In this document: positions 1 through 6,857 of the stretch, piece by piece | How positions within the stretch are numbered: position 1 is the stretch's first letter | Layout: each line of letters starts with the position of its first letter | Assembly: GCA_022563075.1 (NCBI GenBank) | Contig: JADFOC010000048.1 | Span: 1 to 10,178, forward strand | DNA: 10,178 bases | DNA from: Pseudomonadota bacterium | GTDB taxonomy: Bacteria; Pseudomonadota; Gammaproteobacteria; Pseudomonadales; Pseudohongiellaceae | Reading direction: 5' to 3' | Program-made: the position numbers and the translations under genes | The notes under the pieces: generated by a model | Told to the model about the DNA's origin: nothing | Database searches by the model: none | Seen by the model: only the letters and a program-made list of their open reading frames with translations

Positions 1-1004
1 AACCGCATATAGTCCATCGCCGTAGAGACCAGACCGCCACCGCCGGAGAAAAAAGTGGTTGGCTCCAGGTAATCTCTGCTTCCTCCAAATCCTTCCTGGG
101 CGACTAATTTTCCATCTGGTGAATAACCGTAAACCTGAGCGAAGCGATTGGCTTTTTCTTCCGGCACATGAAAGCCGGTATCGATCATGCCCAGTGGATC
201 AAACAGTCGCTCCTGTAAAAATTCATCGAAGGGTTGGCCAGAAAGTACTTCCACCAGATAGCCCTGCACATCCACCGATACACTGTAGTGCCACAGTGAA
301 CCCGGTTGCTGTCGCAGTGGGATGGCTGACAATTTGTCAACCATGTCCTTAAGGGTCGAATTGGAATCCAATACGTTGGCATCGTTATACAGATCGTCCA
401 CTTTCGAACCGGAAAATAATCCATAGGTGAGGCCACCGGTATGACTCATCAGTTCGCGAATGGTCATCTTGTGATTGGCCGCCTCGGTGATCATGTTGCC
501 ATCGGCATCTTCGCCGGCAGCGACCTGCAGATCGGTAAATTCGGGAATATACTTTTCAACCGGGTCGGATAATTTGAATTTGCCTTCTTCATACAGGGTC
601 ATTAGGGCAACACCAGTAATCGGTTTGCTCATGGAATAGATTCTGAAGATGGCATCGTTGGTCATGGGAGCCCCGGCTTCCAGATCGCGAAAGCCAACCG
701 ACTCGGCATGCACAAGTTTATTGTCTCGTGCCACCATGGTAACCACACCAGCTAATAGACCATCATCGACGAATCCCTGCATAGCTTCGGTGATCCGGTC
801 CAGTCTCGGTGTATCCATGCCAGCAGATTCTGGTGCGGCAAGCTCCAGCGCTGCAGAAACTTGCGTCGTGGTAGATGCGGCTAAATTCTCTGACACTACG
901 CTGCTGGACTGGCCTGAGTCACAGCCAGCCAACACGAGTGATACCAGGACAAGCAAGACACCGGATAGCCAATTAGAGTGAGATAGATTATTTGTTATTT
1001 TCAT
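1..1004 (-). CDS. Serine beta-lactamase-family hydrolase, lipoprotein type (3' end outside window)
   Basis: The gene starts at an ATG at 1004-1002 and stays open to the left edge, giving about 334 codons without a stop, so the C-terminus is missing. The N-terminus is a lipoprotein signal: a hydrophobic run ends in LAGC with Cys28, followed by Asp29, which in E. coli rules signals retention in the inner membrane. The mature part has the beta-lactamase class C / PBP-like esterase signature (PF00144 family): SMSK at residues 124-127 (nucleophile Ser124, Lys127), MSHTGGL at about 186-192, and WHYSV at 238-242, where Tyr240 would be the YxN tyrosine although the third position is Val, as in many esterase-like members. 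The third motif (KTG/HxG-like) would lie beyond the edge. The family includes beta-lactamases, D-aminopeptidases, esterases and transesterases; sequence alone does not pick the substrate. The upstream gap to the beta-helix gene is 102 bases. Family call is firm, role is not. Confidence 0.9.
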   Translation of the reverse strand, partial: MKITNNLSHSNWLSGVLLVLVSLVLAGCDSGQSSSVVSENLAASTTTQVSAALELAAPESAGMDTPRLDRITEAMQGFVDDGLLAGVVTMVARDNKLVHAESVGFRDLEAGAPMTNDAIFRIYSMSKPITGVALMTLYEEGKFKLSDPVEKYIPEFTDLQVAAGEDADGNMITEAANHKMTIRELMSHTGGLTYGLFSGSKVDDLYNDANVLDSNSTLKDMVDKLSAIPLRQQPGSLWHYSVSVDVQGYLVEVLSGQPFDEFLQERLFDPLGMIDTGFHVPEEKANRFAQVYGYSPDGKLVAQEGFGGSRDYLEPTTFFSGGGGLVSTAMDYMR

Positions 1005-1106
1005 GATGATTTCTCTGGTAATTACAGGACATTCTGTTGGGAGCAAAAAAGCATAAGCTTGCTGGCCGGTAATGTCTACAACAAGTGTCTGTCACACCTG
1101 TCCAAT

Positions 1107-2597
1107 CTAGCGGGGATCGTCACGCAACACCGGCTCAATTTCAACTCGTGAATTCTCCATTAGTTCATCTTCGGAGTTGTAAATCCTCGGCACCTCCCCA
1201 TCCCACCAGTTGTTGTGTGCCGTGATTCGCGTCTGTGGAACTCGCATCTCACCTCTTTCATTGTCGATAAACCGATTATTCCCAAGACTACCCAAGGCGC
1301 CGCCGCCAAAATCGACTATGGCTGTAAAATCTCCACCACCACGATTGTTCATCGCGAAACCGAAACCTGTAGAACCGATGATGTCGTTGTTTTCTGCCAG
1401 CAACGTAGTACTGCCTCCACTGTTGGGCACACTCTGCAAGTTTAGGGAAATGGCCCCGCCGCCCTGTTGTGGATTGCCACCGAGTATCTTCGTATTTCGG
1501 ATCTCATAGATTAATACGGAATTCCTGCCGGAATTCGAAAATTGGATAGGGTCGGTAACGGAATTCTCAATCACACTATCTAAAATTTTAAGTGTCAACT
1601 TGCAGGCTGTACACCAATTGGCCTGATCGGGACGAGGTTGTCCGAACATAAAAGCTTCGATGCCAGTATTGGATCGATTACCCACTTGTTTGGTATTTTT
1701 GAAATGATAATTTCTAATCAGCATAATCTGCTCAGATTGACCCATTAAGTAGGGAATAATGCTGTCAGAATTTCTGTCACCCAGGCCGATATTATCGGCG
1801 CTTGAATCGAGGATGACGGTTTCAACTCTACTGCTATCTCGAGATTGAACAAAATAGGCCCGACCACCGAGATCAGAGAAATCATTCCGCTGGAAGTGAT
1901 AGTTGCCCCTGCTATTGCCGGAGTGGAATACTCGTATGCCACCCAGGTCGTGGCCATCACGAAAATTACTATCCTCTATCCTGATTCCATCCAGATCACC
2001 TTCGGTTGCGTCCAGACTGATGGCGTACACCAATCCACGTTCGTCCTCGATATGCTCAGTTGCATTGCCGGAAAAAGAGCTGTGGTGAATGTAGGTGCCA
2101 GAATAATCTGACCCCGATGCGGAAATGGCATAACTGCGCATGTTCACGAAGTGGATTCCAGCGATCTCATTGTGATCGGACAACTGCACGATCACACCAT
2201 TTAGGTGGTCGCTGGTATTGGTTATCTGTACCCTGCTACCGGCGCTGTCGAGAAATTGACCGTTCGCTGTAGTTCCAATTAACTTTTGCCTGGGCTTCAG
2301 CGCTATACCACCGTCGAGCAGTCCAGCCCGGTTACTGGCTACTAAGTAGATTGTGTCGCCGGCAGCCGACGCCGACTCGGCCTGTGAGAGTAAAAGAAAC
2401 GGCTTGCTTTGGCTGCCATCTCCATTGACTCCTGCGTCCGCAGAAACATAGTAGTCATTGATTTCATCGGCACTGGAATGCTGTCTGACTGACTGCTGTG
2501 CAAAGGCCAGAATAATCCCAAGAATTGGCAGTATAGAAATACTCCTGGGAATGCCAGGACCAGGTAGGCCGTTACCGCATGCAAGAAGTTGATTCAT
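1107..2597 (-). CDS. Exported right-handed parallel beta-helix protein
   Basis: This 496-residue protein begins at an ATG with GGAG about 9 bases upstream. Residues 19-33 form a hydrophobic segment ending AFA before QQ, consistent with a Sec signal peptide behind an unusually long 18-residue n-region. Residues 49-85 (YYVSADAG, then NGDGS, KPF and AGDTIYLV) match the opening of DUF1565-type / pectate-lyase-like beta-helix proteins, where a short repeat-cap segment precedes the solenoid. From about 125 to 465 there are repeated turns of the form 'GIxIxxSxFxxG/N' (for example HHSSFSGN, RIEDSNFRDG, HFQRNDFSDLGG), and the helix ends in TAHNNWWDG at 459-467, a common closing motif of such solenoids. 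Cys329 and Cys332 (CTAC) are close enough for a disulfide in the periplasm or outside. No lyase or hydrolase catalytic set can be assigned by eye, so a polysaccharide-binding or -cleaving role is only a guess. It follows the dehydrogenase gene by 128 bases. Confidence 0.8.
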   Translation of the reverse strand: MNQLLACGNGLPGPGIPRSISILPILGIILAFAQQSVRQHSSADEINDYYVSADAGVNGDGSQSKPFLLLSQAESASAAGDTIYLVASNRAGLLDGGIALKPRQKLIGTTANGQFLDSAGSRVQITNTSDHLNGVIVQLSDHNEIAGIHFVNMRSYAISASGSDYSGTYIHHSSFSGNATEHIEDERGLVYAISLDATEGDLDGIRIEDSNFRDGHDLGGIRVFHSGNSRGNYHFQRNDFSDLGGRAYFVQSRDSSRVETVILDSSADNIGLGDRNSDSIIPYLMGQSEQIMLIRNYHFKNTKQVGNRSNTGIEAFMFGQPRPDQANWCTACKLTLKILDSVIENSVTDPIQFSNSGRNSVLIYEIRNTKILGGNPQQGGGAISLNLQSVPNSGGSTTLLAENNDIIGSTGFGFAMNNRGGGDFTAIVDFGGGALGSLGNNRFIDNERGEMRVPQTRITAHNNWWDGEVPRIYNSEDELMENSRVEIEPVLRDDPR

Positions 2598-2632
2598 TCC
2601 TATCTCTCCGATTTCTATTATTGGTCTGGAGT

Positions 2633-2664
2633 ATTAGAGAAGGTAATGCCAATCATTGTGTCAA
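2633..2664 (-). promoter_or_regulatory. Possible promoter of the beta-helix gene
   Basis: A perfect -35 hexamer TTGACA lies at 2664-2659 (minus strand), and TCTAAT (5 of 6 to the -10 consensus) lies at 2638-2633. The spacer is 20 bases, longer than the usual 16-18, which weakens the call. Transcription would start about 30 bases before the ATG at 2597. If real, it would make the beta-helix gene independent of the dehydrogenase gene. Confidence 0.25.
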
Positions 2665-2693
2665 GAGTTAAAGCAATCAGATTTCTTGTTACC

Positions 2694-2709
2694 GCCTTTG
2701 CTTAAAGGC
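2694..2709 (-). other. Short inverted repeat after the dehydrogenase stop codon
   Basis: GCCTTT and AAAGGC form a perfect 6-base-pair stem around a 4-base loop, starting 16 bases after the dehydrogenase stop codon. No T-run follows on the minus strand, so it does not meet the usual form of a Rho-independent terminator. It may still slow transcription or protect the mRNA 3' end. Confidence 0.3.
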
Positions 2710-2725
2710 ATAGTAAGGTTGACGC

Positions 2726-3820
2726 TTATTCACCATAACTTACGCGGTAAATCACGCCAGCCAGATCATCGGAAATAAGCACCGAACCATCGGGCATATT
2801 GAGCACATCTACCGGTCGACCCCAGTTTACCTGTCCTTCGAGCCAACCTTCTACGAAGGGCGTATATTCAGTAATACTGCTGTTGTCCGCACTGAGTCGC
2901 CCCATCATTACTCGGTAACCACTCTTCTGCCTGCGGTTCCAGGAACCGTGTTCTGCCACTAAAATTGTATTACTGTATTCACTGGGAAATGAATCGCCCC
3001 GATAGAACATCATCCCCAAAGGTGCCACGTGTGCCCCTAATTTATAAACAGGCGGAGTATAGTCGGCCGCACTCTTACCGGTGCCAAAATCCGGGTCGGG
3101 CAGATCGCCCTGATGGATGTACGGAAATCCGAAATGCTGATCAACGCTGGTAATACGATTTATTTCACCGGCAGGAATATCGTCACCCAGCATATCCCGA
3201 CCGTTATCGGTGAACCAGAGTTCGCTCGAGCGTGGATGCCAATCGAAGCCGACGCTGTTGCGAATGCCGTTTGCTATTTTTTCCATACCGCTGCCATCGA
3301 GATTCATTCTATGCAGGCCCGCAAAAATTTCCTCTTCTTCGCAGACATTGCAAGGTGCTCCAACCGGCAGATAGAGCTTGTTGTCTGGGCCGATCTGCAG
3401 GAATTTAAGGCCATGATGACGACGATCGGGCAATGAATCATTCACGGTCTCGGTTGCCTGCGGTCCGGTGAGGCGGGAATCTACATTAGAGATCTTGCTG
3501 ATTCTGTCTATTTCGCCAATGTACAAATTCCCCTGGTGATAGGCCACACCATTGGGCGCATTCAAGTCCTCGGCGATGGTAATCACCTGGTCTGCCGTGC
3601 CATCACCGTCTTGATCGATGACAGCGGTCACCCTGCCGCCCCGATTACTGCCCACGAACACCACATTGTCGGCGCCCAGCGCCATTTGCCGCGGAGCGCT
3701 CACCACCGCATAAACGGATATGGAAAAGCCATCGGGTAAGCGCAGGCTGTCGAGGTCGACATCTTGTGCCAGACAAGCAGTCGTTAGCACGCCAAGCATG
3801 CCTATACAGATTTTTCTCAT
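2726..3820 (-). CDS. PQQ-dependent glucose/sorbosone dehydrogenase-like protein, exported
   Basis: The 364-residue product belongs to the soluble PQQ-dependent sugar (L-sorbosone/glucose-type) dehydrogenase beta-propeller family, which oxidises sugars or related alcohols in the periplasm using PQQ. Visible family features are LPDGF at 28-32, NAPNGVA at 87-93, HHGLKF at 135-140 with a conserved His, GAPCNVCE at 154-161 with a CxxC pair, NSVGFDWHP at 188-196, HFGFPY at 229-234, AEHGSWNR at 289-296, and the C-terminal GRPVDV with the ISDDLAGVIYRV ending. The longest ORF begins at an ATG at 3880, but I place the start at the ATG at 3820: it has GGAGG 8 bases upstream and gives a proper signal peptide (MRK, a hydrophobic stretch, then CLA before QD), which the longer form would bury. 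The electron acceptor and sugar substrate cannot be read from the sequence, and no PQQ synthesis genes are present here. Confidence 0.88.
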   Translation of the reverse strand: MRKICIGMLGVLTTACLAQDVDLDSLRLPDGFSISVYAVVSAPRQMALGADNVVFVGSNRGGRVTAVIDQDGDGTADQVITIAEDLNAPNGVAYHQGNLYIGEIDRISKISNVDSRLTGPQATETVNDSLPDRRHHGLKFLQIGPDNKLYLPVGAPCNVCEEEEIFAGLHRMNLDGSGMEKIANGIRNSVGFDWHPRSSELWFTDNGRDMLGDDIPAGEINRITSVDQHFGFPYIHQGDLPDPDFGTGKSAADYTPPVYKLGAHVAPLGMMFYRGDSFPSEYSNTILVAEHGSWNRRQKSGYRVMMGRLSADNSSITEYTPFVEGWLEGQVNWGRPVDVLNMPDGSVLISDDLAGVIYRVSYGE

Positions 3821-3896
3821 GGGTGGATCCTCCGATCCTATTATTTTAGGCAGCGACCCTAAATTGGCCGATTTAGCCATGCAGCTCGAGTGCTAC

Positions 3897-3924
3897 ATAT
3901 TAAGGGTTTTTGCGGTATTTCCAA
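3897..3924 (-). promoter_or_regulatory. Possible promoter of the dehydrogenase gene
   Basis: On the minus strand TTGGAA at 3924-3919 (4 of 6 to the -35 consensus) and TAATAT at 3902-3897 (4 of 6 to the -10 consensus) are separated by 16 bases. Transcription would start near 3890, giving a leader of about 70 bases to the ATG at 3820. This position excludes translation from the alternative upstream ATG at 3880 only weakly. The match is modest and made by eye. Confidence 0.28.
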
Positions 3925-4177
3925 CCGTGGATGTGGTATTTGGTGCGACAGAAATGCTAAAACCCAGGGAATTGATCAAGAATCCGCTTTTCTGCTTTCA
4001 GTAGTGCTGCTGAATTAATCTAGCCGATACTCGATTAAGAGAAGTTGCAAAAACCAAGAGTGATACTTTGATGTCTTCGTCACATTCGAATTCGAGACAC
4101 TGGATGACGGCGGCACCATGCCAAGCATCTATAAGTCCGCGTGGAAGACTGACCAAACTGAGCCCAAGGTATTCATG

Positions 4178-4240
4178 ATAACTCTCTTCGGTTAGTTGAT
4201 CTGTGGCCGCTTCCTATTTCTGCAAGCTAGTTTCGACCTT
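4178..4240 (-). pseudogene. Decayed fragment of an Abhydrolase_10-like gene C-terminus
   Basis: The plus-strand bases 4178-4226 align without gaps to 9883-9931 (constant offset 5705) with about 37 of 49 identical by hand count; the core 4197-4220 matches 22 of 24. With one-base gaps the similarity continues to about 4237. Read on the minus strand in the frame of the intact gene, it gives LQK-stop-EAATDQLTEESY, against LVKYEAATDQLIEQGY in the gene at 9817-10178. The stop is TAG where the intact gene has TAT for Tyr. Beyond the match on both sides the sequence diverges. The simplest reading is a remnant of a second, related hydrolase gene that once followed the receptor gene; a chance match cannot be excluded without a search. 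Confidence 0.45.
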
Positions 4241-4281
4241 TTTCTATTTCATTCTTAGTATTAGTTCGAGGCCAAGGTGAT

Positions 4282-6603
4282 CTAGTTAAAATTCCAACCG
4301 ATGCGTACACCGACAGTGCGTGGACGGGAGGGCCCGTAAGTCGCAGCCGGAAGGATTCCAACATCTTCGAAGACACCGTCGAAGTAGCGCTTATCCAGCG
4401 CGTTTTCCACATAAGCAACTACTTCCCAGCCTTCGGATGATCTGTAACCGGCACGAATTGCCAGCTCGGTCCAGCCGTCATTTTGAAATAGTCGGTTGCG
4501 GGCAAAGCCGCCATAAGTTCTGGTCTGACCAAAAGCTTCAACACTACCGATCCACTCCCCTGCCGCTGCCAGGAACTCTCCACGCAGCACTATTCCATAG
4601 GAGAATTCGGGTAGGCCCGGTAGCCCATTCCCCTCGCAACTATCACTGTCATCACAGAGAGCTTGCACCCTGGTCATTTCACTATCGGCCCAGGCCCCGG
4701 ACACGAACAGATCCCAATTTGCTCCGAGTACCATTTGCAGAGAGCCTTCAACACCCCAGCCAGCGACTTTGCCCACATTGTCTACCCGGATACCACCACC
4801 GGGACCTTCCACCACGACCTGTAAGTCTTCATAGTCGTAATAATAAGCGCTCAGGTCCAGACGAGTCAGACCTCCCGCCAGGGTGTGTTTGCTGCCAATT
4901 TCGTAAGAGATTACCTGCTCGGGATCGAAGGGAGCGGGGCTGAAGGCATCTTCGGTGAGGTCTAATTGGCCAAACTCTGGCTCTGGATTCACCGCAAAAC
5001 TGCCAAAGCCCCCGGCCTTGTAGCCTCGGGTTACGCTGCCGAAGAGCATCCATTCATCATTAGGTTGAATGCGAAGCAGTGCGCGCGGCGCAATGTCCTG
5101 CCAGGTTTTCTTGTCGCCGATAAAACCATCCGTGGTGTAACCAATTCCGTAGAATGGTCCCAGATCACTGGCAACATCGAAGGCGTGAATCTTGAATTTC
5201 TTGGAGTCTCTGGTGAAGCGAGCCCCGATGCTGGCATCGATCGTATCGCTGAAGGCGAAGTTCAGATCAAAATAGGCGGCAAATCCAGAGTATTCTCCTT
5301 TCACTCGATTGCGTTCTACCAAGCCATCCGGATTGGGTGTAAAAACTTCTCCATAATCCGCCAGGTACTCGGTGCAATTATTGTAACCATCGGCACTCAG
5401 GTAGAAAACACACATCACCTCTTCATCCGCTACCTGCCTGAATAAGGCATCGATAGATTCCCGGTATCCAGAAATACCGGCATACCAGGTGAATGCTCCC
5501 TCCGTGTTCGATACCAGACGAAATTCCTGCTCCAAATATTCACCCTGCTGATCCTGCGTATAACTGGAAATATGCAGGGGAGTGCCATCATAGTCTTCGG
5601 CGTAATTCCAGGTGTGATCTTTGTAGCCAGTAAATGATGTCAGCCTCGCCCAGCCCAGATCATGGTCTATCTGCAATCCCAGGCTCCAGATCTCGACATC
5701 ATCGCCCTCTCCAAGGGAGAGATCGGAGTCTAAGTCATCGGCATCACCCATCAAGGTTACACCGAATAGTTCTTGCAGGGCTTGCCAAGTCTCTCCCCGG
5801 GGTATTGCACGATAAATCGTCCCAGCTAGTTCACGGTCCTCGTATTCAACCATGAAATTTATTTCAGTATTGCCATATTCTGAGCGCAATGACAAACGTG
5901 CCGCCTGCTTGTCGTGTCCCAGTAGATCTTTACGAGATCTGTCGAAGACATCGTCAACATAACCATCCTCTCGTGAACTGTAGACTGCTAAACGTGCCGC
6001 TATGTTCTGTGTCAGGGTTATGTTGGTCGCAGCCTCGAGAGATTGATGACTGCGTTCACCGATATCTATTTCAACATAGGCATCGGCGTCTTGAAATGAA
6101 GGTCTGCGTGTAAAAACGTTTATTGCGCCGGCAATTGAGTTACGACCAATTAAAAATCCCTGGGAACCGCGGGCAATTTCTGCTCGCTCGATGTCATAAA
6201 GACTCGTTACAACGGCACCACTGCGTCCTTGATAAAGACCATTCTTAAAGATACCAACCGAGGGATCACCTGCGACGCCGTAGTCTGAAGTATAAATTCC
6301 TCGAATCTGCAAGACATCGATGAAGCTGCCTTGTGAATTGCCGGTGAGTCCAGGTGTGTATGCAACCAGATCCTTGACATCATCCAGATTCACATCAGCA
6401 ATGAAGTCACCGCTGAAAGCGGTAATGGCAAGCGGCACCTCTTGTACAGATTCAGACCGCTTTTGTACGGTGACCACAACCTCAGTTATCACATCTTGCT
6501 GGGCATTAGATGATGTTGTCAGTGTAGTGGCTGTCAGCAAAGAGAGGATACTACAAACTTGTCTTACTACATTGGCTTTAGACCGGTTGGAAATATTATG
6601 CAC
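4282..6603 (-). CDS. TonB-dependent outer-membrane receptor
   Basis: The 773-residue product is the usual size for a TonB-dependent receptor, which imports substrates through the outer membrane using energy from TonB-ExbB-ExbD. A signal peptide ends at SSNA before QQ (residue 34). The TonB-box region is VITEVVVTVQKRSESVQEVP at about 38-57. The plug domain spans roughly 50-170, with AYTPGL at 81-86, LQIRGIYTS at 98-106, DPSVGIFKNGLYQGRSG at 113-129 and AEIARGSQGFLIGRNSIAGA at 141-160. The rest is a beta-barrel with many aromatic strand ends, closing with PRTVGVRIGWNFN, where Phe is second from the end. Translation starts with GTG: an in-frame TAG lies five codons upstream (6621-6619), and GGAG sits 5 bases before the GTG. 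The plug resembles receptors of uncertain substrate (CirA/Sphingomonas-type annotations), so iron chelates, carbohydrates or aromatics are all possible. The kinase gene ends 254 bases upstream. Confidence 0.95.
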   Translation of the reverse strand: MHNISNRSKANVVRQVCSILSLLTATTLTTSSNAQQDVITEVVVTVQKRSESVQEVPLAITAFSGDFIADVNLDDVKDLVAYTPGLTGNSQGSFIDVLQIRGIYTSDYGVAGDPSVGIFKNGLYQGRSGAVVTSLYDIERAEIARGSQGFLIGRNSIAGAINVFTRRPSFQDADAYVEIDIGERSHQSLEAATNITLTQNIAARLAVYSSREDGYVDDVFDRSRKDLLGHDKQAARLSLRSEYGNTEINFMVEYEDRELAGTIYRAIPRGETWQALQELFGVTLMGDADDLDSDLSLGEGDDVEIWSLGLQIDHDLGWARLTSFTGYKDHTWNYAEDYDGTPLHISSYTQDQQGEYLEQEFRLVSNTEGAFTWYAGISGYRESIDALFRQVADEEVMCVFYLSADGYNNCTEYLADYGEVFTPNPDGLVERNRVKGEYSGFAAYFDLNFAFSDTIDASIGARFTRDSKKFKIHAFDVASDLGPFYGIGYTTDGFIGDKKTWQDIAPRALLRIQPNDEWMLFGSVTRGYKAGGFGSFAVNPEPEFGQLDLTEDAFSPAPFDPEQVISYEIGSKHTLAGGLTRLDLSAYYYDYEDLQVVVEGPGGGIRVDNVGKVAGWGVEGSLQMVLGANWDLFVSGAWADSEMTRVQALCDDSDSCEGNGLPGLPEFSYGIVLRGEFLAAAGEWIGSVEAFGQTRTYGGFARNRLFQNDGWTELAIRAGYRSSEGWEVVAYVENALDKRYFDGVFEDVGILPAATYGPSRPRTVGVRIGWNFN

Positions 6604-6857
6604 AAAGACTCCGATAAACTACATTCCGTGGTTTCAGTATGTCCCAGCAGCAACAATTATTCTTTCAGTGTAGATGTAAATGCCTGGAACGCTTTCAGTT
6701 TCCGCCTTTTCGATCGCTGGCCTGGATTAAATTTTGCCTGATTCGAATTCACTCGAGGTGGTCGCTGCTATTAATAAGTATAGTAAGGTGGTGGCAAGAC
6801 CGTATCTCCACCCTTCAGTACTTCGCTGACTATTGCGCGAGCATGCTCTAGTAACGC
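6604..6857 (-). promoter_or_regulatory. Leader region of the receptor gene, possible promoter
   Basis: This 254-base gap separates the kinase stop codon from the receptor GTG. On the minus strand there is TTGCCA at 6797-6792 (5 of 6 to the -35 consensus) and, 15 bases on, TATTAA at 6776-6771; a TATACT hexamer at 6782-6777 overlaps but has no matching -35. The short spacer makes this a weak candidate, and the leader would be about 160 bases long. A perfect 10-base palindrome GAGCATGCTC lies at 6840-6849, just after the kinase stop codon, without a T-run. I see no Fur-box-like or other named operator. Confidence 0.25.

Larger units (their letters stand above)
3821..4281. other. 461-base gap between receptor and dehydrogenase genes
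   Basis: This gap follows the receptor stop codon and contains no gene I can defend. Its right part (4178-4237) resembles the coding sequence of the Abhydrolase_10-like gene at the right end of the window and is listed separately. A minus-strand frame is open for 71 codons (4213 down to the TGA at 4000-3998) after the stop in that remnant, but has no ATG; a plus-strand frame is open from 4064 to about 4195 without a good start. The left part (3821-3930) is the dehydrogenase leader, with a strong ribosome site at 3829-3833 and a candidate promoter. No convincing terminator is seen after the receptor gene. Confidence 0.6.

Noticed and set aside
1043..1062. A possible terminator between the beta-helix and serine hydrolase genes (AAGC, 4-base loop, GCTT then T-run on the minus strand).
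   Set aside because: The stem is only 4 base pairs and AT-rich, so it would be too weak; the T-run is noted but the call is not supported.
1518..1567. Three copies of CGGAATTC close together.
   Set aside because: They fall inside the beta-helix coding sequence and reflect recurring Asn-Ser codons in the solenoid turns; not a separate repeat element.
4320..4943. A 207-codon plus-strand open frame opposite the receptor gene.
   Set aside because: It lies wholly antisense to the receptor C-terminal barrel, is rich in Arg, Pro, His and Ser as is typical of shadow frames, and shows no domain or ribosome site.
4966..5445. A 159-codon plus-strand open frame opposite the receptor gene.
   Set aside because: Antisense to well-conserved barrel coding sequence; no signal or motif and no supporting start context.
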